From: Cordyceps javanica
Lineage: Eukaryota; Ascomycota; Sordariomycetes; Hypocreales; Cordycipitaceae
NCBI GenBank assembly: GCA_036850795.1
Contig: JAAECO010000002.1
Location: 372,001 to 436,000 of the forward strand
DNA length: 64,000 bases
Direction: 5' to 3'
Of the stretch, positions 55,506 to 64,000 are shown one piece after another. The notes below the pieces were generated by a model. It saw only the letters and a list, made by a program, of their open reading frames with translations, ran no database searches and was not told where the DNA came from. Positions within the stretch are counted from its first letter, which is position 1. Each line of letters starts with the position of its first letter. A program made the position numbers and the translations under genes.

Positions 55506-57284
55506 TCAGAACCCCTCACGCGCTTTAACAGGCACCGCACCATCGACATCGCTTCCCGCGTCGTCGTCAAATGGATTCCTTTGCTGCTGCACACCTCCAT
55601 GCCGGGCCTGTCCCTGCGGCTGCCCTCGCATCTCCCAGCTGCCTACGCGCTCCTGCGGATCCCCTCCGCTCCCGTACCGCACATCATGGTCGGGGTCGCG
55701 CTTCTCCGCACTGCTGGCACCGCTATCTCCATCGCGGCGTCGCAGTCGAAGTCCTCCCAATCCGCAGAGCGCAAAAATGGCCATCGCAATCAACGCGCCC
55801 ATGATCAGCGCACCAATCACGCCCGCCAAAGCCGGGTTCATCTGCGAACGGCCGAACGCGCCCGCGCCCGCGCCCGCGGAAGAGAGCACCCCTTGACACC
55901 ACTTATTCTCGGCGCCGGGCTTACAGATCTGGCACCAGTCGGCCGCGTCCCTGCCAACGGTATACATCTTGTCACGGAACGCGAGGTACGGGATGGTCCG
56001 GCCGCCGTTGCCCGAGCCAAAGAGCGAAAACACTTGGAAAGTGTCGCTCTCGTCTGCCGTTGGGCGATATACGAAGCGAACGCTCAGGTCCTCGTGTTTT
56101 GGTAAGCTGTTCGCGTTCGTGGGGTCTTGTCCAACCAGCTCAAACACGATGGCCGCGCCCGGCGCCGTGACATTTCCGATGCGCGTGCTCATGACGTTAT
56201 CGCGCGTTAGCAAGCCGGCAATGGAGAAGAGGGCCATAAGGGGCTGGAATGAGCCAAAGAGAAGCGTCATACGGCCGAAAGTGCTGCCTGTCGTCTGATT
56301 CGCGACGCGGCTGAGCTCGTCCGTAACGAGCTTGGCGAGAGTGCGCCCTGCCACCGTCAGGGTGACGCCTGCCGTGTCGTTGGCCGTGCTGGAGCTGGGG
56401 TCCGACTTGGCGCGTGCCATTGTAAAGGCGTCGGCAGCAAGCCGGGTGAGGGTGGCATTGATGTCGAGCTGCCCGGCAAAAGCGGATGCGTTGTACAAAG
56501 ACGTCCAGCGCACGAGGTTGTAGATGTCGTAAGCGTTGAAGAGATTGGCCTCATCGGCGGGGAGAGCGCCTTTTAGCGGGCCACTGCTGAAGAGCTTGGC
56601 GTAAAAGTCGGCGCTGTCCTGCGCGGCGTCCTTGAGGGCCGGGTTGGTCGTGAGGTTGGTCGTCGCGGCGTTCTGCCAGGTAGGGCAGCCTACATGGCCT
56701 TGTAGCCTGTGAGGGGGCACCGTTAGTCAAATGTGCACAGAGCAAAGATCTGACGACGGGATTTATGCTTACCCTATGGAGTTGGCATCGGTGACTGCGA
56801 GCGTCTCTATCTGAGGATACTGGTATCCGCCGAGGGGGTAGGCCGACCGGTTGACACTTTCGCCAGCCGCTGTGGCATTGAAGGCAGGATACAGCGCCTG
56901 CGTGAAGGCAAGGGCGCCGCCAACCACCCACTCGTCCGTCTGCGAGAGGATTCGCAGCTGAGTGTTGTCAATGCCGTCCTGTCGCATGCCCTGGATTGGC
57001 GCGGCCTCCGACGTCCCGTTCTTGGCCGTTGCCGACGGCGCGAGGTAGCGGCTGCGGAACTGCTTGCCCTGCCGGTAGAGTTGCTGCGCACCGTCGGGCG
57101 TCAGGACCGGGTGCGAGCGGAGAAGGAACGGCGTTGTGTCACCGTGGTTGATAAAGGCGACGGCGGCCCAGACCTTGGAACTGGTGCCGGTGACTTGGTT
57201 GGCGGCGCCTCCCTCCTGGGCCCAGGCGGAGCGGATAGCCAGGGCAAGGAAGAGGGACAGAAGAGCCAAGAACGGCGGGGTCAT
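55506..57284 (-). CDS. Histidine-phosphatase-like membrane-anchored protein with degenerate catalytic motif
   Basis: Two exons with an intron at 56707-56772 encode 570 residues. Residues 1-22 form a signal peptide; VWAAVAFINHGDTTPFL at about 39-55 corresponds to the RHGxRxP site of histidine acid phosphatases, with the catalytic His kept but both Arg replaced (NHGDTTP). Later blocks LTPDGAQQLYRQGKQFRSRYL, DTFQVFSLFGSGNGGRTIPYLAFRDKMY and WCQICKPGAENKWCQ fit a fungal branch of the superfamily. The usual C-terminal catalytic HD/HAE dipeptide is not evident. A transmembrane helix near residue 455-480 precedes a basic, Gly/Gln-rich cytosolic tail. Phosphatase activity is therefore doubtful; a sugar- or lipid-binding or sensor role is possible. 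Confidence 0.8.
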
Positions 57285-57778
57285 CTTGATAGTACTGGCC
57301 CGTTAAATGATCGATCGGGAGGGCAAGATGAGATTTTCTCAGTGAGATTTATAGTTGGGAACAAGGCTGAGGAATTCCACAAGGTGACCAACTTGTCGCC
57401 TCGACATACAGGACTCTTCACAAAAATCAAAACCCGACTCGAGAGGAATTGCAGGATCACGAGAGAGTGCGAGCACGACCTAATAAAACTGATTAAAAAA
57501 ACCGAATTGCTGGCCATATAGGTCGATGGTAGGCCGACCGGCCGCCCCGCCGCCGCTTGGGCGCGCGCCGCTCTAGGACGAATGAGTGGCGGACATGAAT
57601 GGGCGTTGCGGCAGAGAACAGCCGAGCCGAGTGGGAGCGGCCGGGGCACTAGGTAAGAATAGGATTGCTGCATTTTTTTCCATTTCCTCAAGGTTCTCAA
57701 AGTCTCACTGGTGACAGCTCCAATGTTGAACATGACTCTCCAGTCCAAATAGTATGTATGCTCGAAAAAACAACAACG
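57285..57778. other. Intergenic 0.5 kb
   Basis: Promoter of the histidine-phosphatase-like gene and 3' flank of the next minus-strand gene. No gene seen. Confidence 0.5.
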
Positions 57779-58165
57779 CTATCCCTGCTCCGTAGTGTGC
57801 AGAATGCCACCTGTCACCAATGCGTCAATAGCCTCTTGCGTCCACTCTTGACAGCGCCGAAGAGGCTGTCCCGGATAAAGGCGTCTGGGGCCATCAAACT
57901 GCTTCTTGGGCGGCGGGACCGATGCGCAGACTGACTCGACGCGGTGCAGGTCCTCTGCAGAGACCCAGCCCAGATACTCCCTCTTGAGAAATTCTGGCGA
58001 CGCCTCTGGGCGGTTGTTCGTCTTCACCTCAAAGGTCATCCCGATCTGGATGTTTCCGGTCGCCTGGAGCACAGTGCCGGGGCCACCCGGTCCGTTCTCG
58101 ATGAAGATGGAGTGGTGATCGCGCGGCGCGCCTAGCGATATCGATAAATAGACCCGGTGCTGCAT
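57779..58165 (-). CDS. Small fungal protein of unknown function (RVYLSI...YLGWVSAEDL type)
   Basis: Intronless, 128 residues from the Met before QHRVYLSISLG. The arrangement RVYLSISLGAPRDHHSIFIE, then GTVLQATGNIQIGMTFEVK, then YLGWVSAEDLHRVESVC and CQEWTQEAIDALV resembles a fungal family of about 130-170 residues in which a beta strand pair and a C-terminal WV..A...L helix recur; members are uncharacterised, predicted cytosolic, and sometimes compared with papain-like folds of the C97/NlpC type because of the conserved His and Cys. That comparison is tentative. No signal peptide; upstream codons to 58267 are probably not translated. Confidence 0.62.
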   Translation of the reverse strand: MQHRVYLSISLGAPRDHHSIFIENGPGGPGTVLQATGNIQIGMTFEVKTNNRPEASPEFLKREYLGWVSAEDLHRVESVCASVPPPKKQFDGPRRLYPGQPLRRCQEWTQEAIDALVTGGILHTTEQG

Positions 58166-58603
58166 TGAGAGTCCTGCACGTCGTGAGGTTTGTTTTGTAC
58201 AGGTTTGGACGAAGCAGCCAGCCGTGGTCCAGCCAGGTTTAGGCAGCCGTGTATGTGTTCCTGGCATCTCACTACAGTGGGTTAATTGTATTTTTCATCT
58301 ATCAGGGGCAAAAACGAAAGGGGGAATCTGAAGGATTAGCACATAGAATCATAAGTATCACGATTTTTTTTCAATCGCTGAAATGTAAAGCAGACGTGTC
58401 AAGGTCGCGGTCTAATCTCGAGGGTAGAGAAGACGCGCTTAAAGCTGCGAGGCTCGTTCGAAACCAGGCTCTGGGACGAGCGATGGATGCCGGTCGAGTC
58501 AGCCGGCAAAGTTGACCATTAGATTTGTTTTTAAAATCCATATCAGAGATGCGAAAGCCCGCCGCGCCTTTTGCTGTTTATTCCTCGCCACTTGCTGTTC
58601 ACC
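58166..58603. other. Divergent promoter region
   Basis: No gene; shared upstream DNA of the small protein and the GNAT gene. Confidence 0.5.
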
Positions 58604-59417
58604 ATGCCTCTTCAACTACAGCACGTTGATTTTTCCGACGGCAACGAGCTTGCCCTGGTCGCAGCGCTATCCAACATCGGTAATGAGTTCAACAAGGCTG
58701 CCCACCCGAGCCGCTCCTACGAAGAGGAGCTCGCTGGCAGCAAGGAACGCTGGCCGGCCGTGTACGGTTACGAGGCGTGGCACACCCTGAAAGTTGTCGA
58801 TGCCGCAACGGGCAAGGCTGTCGCAACCTCGCGATGGATCGTGCCGCCCCCTTATAAGAGCTTTCTGCCCGCACTCACTGGTAAGCCACGCTGAATTCTT
58901 TGAGCGCAGGTGGGACTTATAATAATCCAAACATAATCATGCGGTAGGTATACCCGAGGGAATGCAACTGCCACCGCGTAAGCCGCCTACGACCCTAGAT
59001 CATGAGTTTCTCGGGCGGTATGGCGACAAGCTTGACCCCATCGAAGCGCGGGAAATTGGCGAGCGCCCGAGTTTACGTGAGTATAAGCATGGCAAACCCG
59101 AATTTCTTTTTCTCTCACCATAGTTGCTCCAAGTTGAGACCAAGCTGACGCGACAAAAATGTACAGGTCTGGATTTGATGTGCACCCTGCCAGAGTTTCG
59201 CGGCCAGGGAGCCGCCAGCCTCATGTTCAGATGGGCAGCCGACTTTGCCGACGCCCACGGCTTGGTAAGCCACTTTGACGTCGTAGGGGATGTGGCGACG
59301 CTCTACACCAGACTCGGCTGGGAGAAGAAGGAGTCTTTTGAAGTGGCGCGAAGCGATGGCAAGATGCTCACGTTTACCCTGCTTCTGAGGGAACCAACTA
59401 CGAGCGGCACCAGCTGA
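58604..59417 (+). CDS. GNAT-family N-acetyltransferase
   Basis: Three exons (introns 58881-58947 and 59077-59166) encode 218 residues. The splice into exon 3 restores LDLMCTLPEFRGQGAASLMFRWA, in which the RGQGA box is the acetyl-CoA pyrophosphate-binding loop (motif A), followed by ADAHGLVSHFDVVGDVATLYTRLGWEKKESFEV, the motif B region with the conserved ...LYxRxGW. The N-terminus (LQHVDFSDGNELALVAALS) is typical of fungal GNATs of this size. The acceptor substrate is unknown; small molecules or protein N-termini are both possible. No membrane or secretion signal, so cytosolic. Confidence 0.9.
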
Positions 59418-59749
59418 GAGACTGCATCTGTAGAGAGCCGGTTCATACCGGCCAACAAGTCATAGTACACACTCGAATTTTGGGCAGTTGAACAGAAATT
59501 GCAGGCTCATCAGCTGTGCGACTCGAGTGCCGGGCCTGCTACCACGGTCCCTTATCGTCTAGTTGACAACTGCATTGTGAAAGCTGTTTTGAATAAGGCA
59601 CAGGTCTTGGTCGATAATTGGCAGGATGAAAGGGGGCGATATTCAAAGTGCTTGGCGCCCTAGTTGTTGATTAGCTCTTAAAACAAAATAAGCCAGCCGT
59701 CGTCGTCCAAAAACAACCGACCCCATGAGAAGCGGCTAACCGCTTCATT
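59418..59749. other. Intergenic, upstream of tRNA
   Basis: No gene seen; includes the GNAT 3' flank and tRNA upstream sequence. Confidence 0.5.
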
Positions 59750-59821
59750 GGTTCCATGGTCTAACGGTTATGACTGCGGATTCTGATTCCGCCAGCGAGG
59801 GTTCGACTCCCTCTGGAACCT
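59750..59821 (+). tRNA. tRNA-Gln (anticodon CTG)
   Basis: 72 nt including the discriminator. The acceptor stem GGTTCCA pairs with TGGAACC; the anticodon arm is GCGGA-TTCTGAT-TCCGC with anticodon CTG; the T arm GAGGGTTCGACTCCCTC includes the B box GTTCGACTC. There is no intron and CCA is not encoded. A short T-run (CTTTTTG) follows as terminator. All stems pair fully, so it looks functional. Confidence 0.95.
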
Positions 59822-60339
59822 TACTTTTTGCGCTTGCCGCGTTCTGCTCAACTGCATTTATTTTTGAACTTTTCATCTTTTTATATGCTCGATTTTTTTT
59901 GACTCTCCAGGTCCATTGTTAGCGCAACTATACTGTCTTGTGGAGGTTCTATCCGCGGAAGTGTCGTTATTGCAGACTCGGCTGCGACTTTGATCCGATC
60001 ACAAACACTCCGGCCTGCCAAACACGATACCTTACTTACCTCAAGGCGCTCTGAAGTCTCACGAAGGACCATTCTGAACTCGTTGGCCTCAACCCGACAC
60101 AATGAAAACAGAAAAATTAAGATAGTGGAATAGTATATTATATCGAAAGTATAAGACACTATCTACTCTTTGCTTTTCTCATTTTACAGTTTTTTTGTCT
60201 TTTTCTTCTATACAAGCAAACCAAGCACAATCAAGGGAACACAAAAAAGTATGCGAAAATTCGGCACCACTCTCATCCGAAAGAAGGCAAAGCGACAGCA
60301 AGCTCAATCAAAGATCAAACGAGGCGGTACCAGGTCCAA
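59822..60339. other. Intergenic 0.5 kb, A/T-rich
   Basis: Tail of the tRNA unit (T-run at 59824-59829) and 3' flank of the minus-strand secreted protein. Short frames of 70-92 codons are not convincing. Confidence 0.5.
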
Positions 60340-61380
60340 TTACGGCTTGGAAGTAGCTGCGGCCTCGGCCTGGGCCGCCTGAAGCCAGGGAGGTGGGTTG
60401 GAGGCGTCATAGATCATGCCAACAGCCGTTTCACCTTCCTGGCGCTTGTTAGGCTTCTTTGCAGGAAACACGGATGCTGGAATCGACTCGGCCACCAGGG
60501 GAACAAAGCCGCGCGCGTCGCGAACCATCCTGACCGCAGGAGCGACAGCATCGCCGGAGGAGCCGGCCAACGGCTTGTACTGGAACACGGCGCCGCAGCT
60601 GAGGAAAAAGACTTGCTCGCCCTGGCCCAGCACCTCGGCGCTCGCCTCGGCGGTGCTGCTGGGATCGAACGGGGAGACCGACTTGTTTTGCTGGCCCTCG
60701 ACGTAGGCCTTGGTGTCGGCCGTCAGCTCGCAGCTGCGGTCGTACTCGACGGCCAGCCTGGCCGCGAACATGGCCACCGTGCCGCGCGTCATGCCCTTCA
60801 TCATCGCCTGGCCGGCGGAGCCGAGGCAGACGATGCCGGCCCCGGACTCCTCGGGCTTCGGGCTGGCGTCGACGGCGAACTTGCACGGACCCTCGCTGCG
60901 GCGAGGGATGTTGGTGACGGCCACGTCGAACTGGCCGATGGGCACCTGCGGTGCCGCCTCGCCGGCGCGTCGGAAGAGGCCAGGGTTGGAGCCGAAGACG
61001 GAGGCGGCGGCGCTGCCCGCCTGAAGCTCGTCGGGCACGTTGATCTCCTCGACGGCGCGCTTCTTCTTGTCCTCCTCAGACGGCTCTGCGCTGCCCGGCT
61101 CTGGTACCGTCATCTCCGCCGCGCTGGGGACGATGCCCAGGTCGACCGGTGCCTCCTTGGCGCGCTTCTCCGCCGCCTCGCGCACCCTGCGCAGGTGGCA
61201 CGAGTACTGGCAGCGGTCATCGCGGACGGACACGACGCCGCGGCGTGTGTAGGGCGCCGGAACCTTGCTGCAGTCCGCGTTTTGACACCAACCCTTGGGG
61301 CGTCCCTGGAGCGGGGTTCCCAGAGCCAGGTCGGTGAGAGTTCCGGCCGTCATGAGGGCCATGATGAAAGAGGGCTGCAT
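60340..61380 (-). CDS. Secreted protein of unknown function with dibasic sites
   Basis: Intronless, 346 residues. I start at the second Met (61380), which begins a signal peptide (MQPSFIMALMTAGTLTDLALG); the ATG at 61404 would add a charged leader. The mature protein opens with a small Cys-containing segment (GWCQNADCSK...RCQYSCHLRR), continues with an acidic linker holding KKKR, and has a C-terminal domain with GQFDVAVTNIPRR, AGIVCLGSAGQAMMKGM, MFAARLAVEYDRSCEL and VFFLSCGAVFQYKPL. Several dibasic sites (RR, KR) could be Kex2 cuts. No family recognised; codon use is strongly GC-biased like other secreted genes here. A TATA element (61649-61656) implies a leader of about 240 nt. Confidence 0.72.
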   Translation of the reverse strand: MQPSFIMALMTAGTLTDLALGTPLQGRPKGWCQNADCSKVPAPYTRRGVVSVRDDRCQYSCHLRRVREAAEKRAKEAPVDLGIVPSAAEMTVPEPGSAEPSEEDKKKRAVEEINVPDELQAGSAAASVFGSNPGLFRRAGEAAPQVPIGQFDVAVTNIPRRSEGPCKFAVDASPKPEESGAGIVCLGSAGQAMMKGMTRGTVAMFAARLAVEYDRSCELTADTKAYVEGQQNKSVSPFDPSSTAEASAEVLGQGEQVFFLSCGAVFQYKPLAGSSGDAVAPAVRMVRDARGFVPLVAESIPASVFPAKKPNKRQEGETAVGMIYDASNPPPWLQAAQAEAAATSKP

Positions 61381-61648
61381 CTTGAAGCGATCGGTTTTGC
61401 ACAAACAAGAAGCTTGGTGATGAGAGAATGGCGACGTGAGGTCAATGGAGAAAAGAGTACTGTTCCAGTGATTGGTACAGCAGAGTGTGAGTCTGGAGAG
61501 TGCTTTTCAGCGAGTGGTAAACGAGTTGTAAAAGAGGTTGGTGAGTTTTGTGTTCAACGAGTGATGGGAGAAGCTTCCAAGCTGGATAAAAGAATGAAGT
61601 GATGGTTTGCTTGTTTTTTCTCGAGACAAAGAGCGGCAAACCTGTGTC

Positions 61649-61656
61649 TTTATATA
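61649..61656 (-). promoter_or_regulatory. TATA-like element of the secreted-protein gene
   Basis: Reads GTATATAAAG on the minus strand, about 270 bp before the ATG at 61380. Confidence 0.4.
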
Positions 61657-64000
61657 CCTAGTGACAGGAGCACTGCCTCAGAGGTAGCATGATATTGCAT
61701 TAGTTCAAGGGACTTGTTTGAGAATACTCTATTGCTTGGCATGGTATAGGAAATTTCAGCACATGTTATGCGCCCAAGCTTGCTTGGCCTATCTGCAGAA
61801 TTACTTTTGCCAATTTTCCGGGTGGCCTCCATTCACAAGGCCAACATGTTGCAACCGCCAGCTATATCTCGGGCGAGCGGCGATTGGAGGTTCTTTGTTC
61901 GAGTCCAAGCTGATTTACACTGTAGATATGCTCTAGAAAGAAGTCTACATGGCATCGAAGCAGCCGTCCTGTCGCATCTGTGCTTAGAATGAGTTTGTAC
62001 TATGACGAAGTCGCTCTTGCCCCTGGCACAAGCAACAAGCCGGTTTGAATACCGACACAATATGGCACCCACGTGGCGATCTATTAAGTTGTCCAGCATA
62101 TAGCGTAGTACAAGGCCTGGCTTCAGGCTTGAAAGACTGGCTCCGAGCAATGCCACACTTGGCTGAATCGAATGGCCTGATTGACGACTCAGTTGACTAG
62201 ATTCGAGTGGTCCGGGTATATCATATTGATCATGATAAGAGAGCTAAAAGGCTTTTTCTCGAACTGTATGCGATCCAATGTCCAGATGCTGAGTTTTTGT
62301 TTTTCTCGTGTGACTCGGTCACGCAGTACATCTTGCTAGCCTAGTATCCGCTTGAAACTCAACCCCCGACATTCTATTTCTACTGCTCCCGTCGAGAAGA
62401 AACCATCGTGGGTGTCTTTTCTTTAATACGAATCATATACAAAGTACACGCGATCCTCGTGATCCCACTAGCAGAAACAACGCCTTGACTCGTTAACCAC
62501 TAGCCTAGCTACCGCCAGCCTAGCCGCTGTTCCTTTGCAGTGGCGATCTAACTACAGGCCACCGAGGCTATCATTATCGATTTCGTCGTCATCATTATCA
62601 TTGTCATTATCATCATCATCATCATCACCAGAGTCGTTACCATCGATGATCATGTCAGGGATAACCTCACGCAACCAAGCTACGTCAAGAAAACTCACTA
62701 TTTATACTATATTTAGCCCTGAACCAAGACGCTACAACCAAGGCACCTCTGTTGCAATAATCAATTACTCATAGCTATCCCGCAGAAAAAATATTCCAAG
62801 TCTCCCCTTTTCACTTCCTCGGATTTCGCTTACTGAACGTAGCAGATTACCTACTATAGTACTAAAACGTGATGTAAAAGCTACTAGGATTTATATAGCG
62901 ATCTTTATTGACTTCGGTAAAGCGGACGAAGGATGTTGATGGGCTATGAGCAAGTACCTCGGGAGCGACACTAGAAAACTCAGCATCTGGGCATCAGCAA
63001 GGGCAAAAGATGAGTCGTGCCATTCGGCATGCCGAGAACTTAGTCCATCATTGCTGGATAATTGTCTCATCGTCTATTGAGAGCATACACACGTACAAGA
63101 AGTGTAGCGATGGCTTTAATGCATCATATAGAGACCCTTGACGTGTCAGGCAAGGGCCCTTGTCGGAGCGCTATATGCTGTTTATTATTAGCTGTTACAC
63201 GTGCAAAGCGGTGGTGAAGCTGTGAAGCGGAGGACCAAACAAATTCTGGCTCTCTGTACTCTATAAAGACCTATACTTGGGTAAAACAACTACAGAAGAG
63301 CTAGAAACGAACTGTGCTCAAGGCGATGGTATGCAATGTGGTTGCCACGCTGAACAGTGAATTCATATACGAGTGAGTGACTGCCATTGATGTAGGGCTT
63401 ATTGTCGAAAGCGAAGCAAATCACACACAGATTTACCGAGCCTCCTCACAGAATCTCTATAAAAGAAGAACATGTTGCGTGCCGGAGATGTCAGACCCGA
63501 GTATGGGGCGTAGTCCGCGGAGGAAATGAAGCAGGCGCCCACGAGTCATGGGAGACCTTTCCACGGCTGAAGCGACGAATTTACCACCGTTCAACGTGGT
63601 TTCATTATCTCGAGCTTGGATATTAATACTTCGATGCAATTTCCGACACTGCCAAGCCATGCCGACTGTTACATGAAGGTCGCTTGGGCGACACCCGAGA
63701 GGCTGAGAATCCGACTGGCTGGCGAGACCGAGAACGTTATATTTGGATGGCCGATCGGTACTTCCGACAGGCAAAACACAACACAGGACTAAATCCATCG
63801 AACCATTTACCATTTATGCATAATACCAAGCCTTACCGCAAGGGGCCGAGCCTGTCACATCTCGGCGAATCGCCACTTACACAGCGAGCCCTTGACTCGA
63901 AATGCCGGAACCGCCTCCAATTCCCAGCTTAGCCACAAACAAAGAAAATCGGGGAGGGGTGGTGTGAAGAGAAGATAGAAGTACAAAGAAAGGGGGGCAT
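61657..64000. other. Right-end stretch without a recognisable gene
   Basis: No gene, RNA or transposon recognised in 2.3 kb. The longest frame is 118 codons (63457-63813, minus) and has no motif. An ATC/ATT-rich microsatellite lies at 62587-62629. A gene could continue beyond the window edge. Confidence 0.5.
62587..62629. repeat. Imperfect (ATC)n microsatellite
   Basis: ATCATTATCATTGTCATTATC followed by five perfect ATC units. Non-coding. Confidence 0.8.

Noticed and set aside
60613..61602. 329-codon plus-strand frame opposite the secreted protein
   Set aside because: Leu/Arg/Gly-rich antisense shadow; the minus frame has a signal peptide and promoter.
1..64000. Secondary-metabolite backbone genes (PKS, NRPS, terpene cyclase) or transposases
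   Set aside because: No ketosynthase, adenylation, terpene-cyclase, reverse-transcriptase or DDE motif seen in any frame.

Overview
The window reads as nuclear DNA of a filamentous ascomycete, most likely a hypocrealean fungus with an insect- or nematode-associated life style (Ophiocordyceps, Tolypocladium, Purpureocillium or Cordyceps type). The evidence is short 49-164 bp GT-AG introns with CTAAC/CTGAC-like branch sites, fungus-specific families (RTA1, HET, Zn2Cys6, CCPSGF membrane proteins), 5S rRNA genes dispersed singly instead of in tandem, and a secreted enterotoxin-A-like ADP-ribosyltransferase, a family expanded in insect-pathogenic Hypocreales. The species assignment is inference. 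I built 24 gene models by hand, joining exons by reading frame and splice sites; every spliced model closes as a multiple of three.

Layout. 0.1-1.8 kb: secreted M43 metalloprotease with an unusual C-terminal tail. 1.8-8.9 kb: gene-poor stretch with one decayed coding fragment. 9-11.2 kb: secreted GDSL/CE16-like esterase and a CCPSGF membrane protein. 12.2-16.7 kb: RTA1 lipid transporter/exporter family protein, a Zn2Cys6 regulator and an APH-like kinase. 17.4-22.2 kb: a four-exon toxin-like protein (ADP-ribosyltransferase plus a doubled C-terminal domain), then a secreted putative metallohydrolase resembling poly-gamma-glutamate hydrolases. 22.2-28.3 kb: PAQR/AdipoR receptor, a large membrane protein, and a TPR protein that looks like the C-terminal half of an NLR. 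28.3-38.8 kb: a 5S rRNA gene, then a housekeeping block (S-(hydroxymethyl)glutathione dehydrogenase, Arp2/3 subunit ARPC3, tRNA m1A58 methyltransferase subunit TRM6) followed by a HET-domain gene. 39.4-49.1 kb: a loose set of genes suggestive of aromatic catabolism (two-domain VOC dioxygenase-like protein, ACMSD-type amidohydrolase, a tiny two-exon gene, a Dal5-type MFS carrier), interrupted by a truncated 5S copy, an 84-bp minisatellite and a second full 5S gene. 50-61.4 kb: GPI-type secreted protein, secreted type-B carboxylesterase, a histidine-phosphatase-like membrane protein with a degenerate catalytic motif, a small conserved-looking protein, a GNAT acetyltransferase, tRNA-Gln(CTG) and a secreted protein of unknown function. 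The last 2.6 kb hold no recognisable gene.

The most distinctive features are the toxin-like gene, which has Q-x-E where arginine-specific family members have E-x-E, and the divergent but compensatorily paired 5S rRNA isotype present as two full copies and one truncated copy. About a third of the genes encode secreted or cell-surface proteins.
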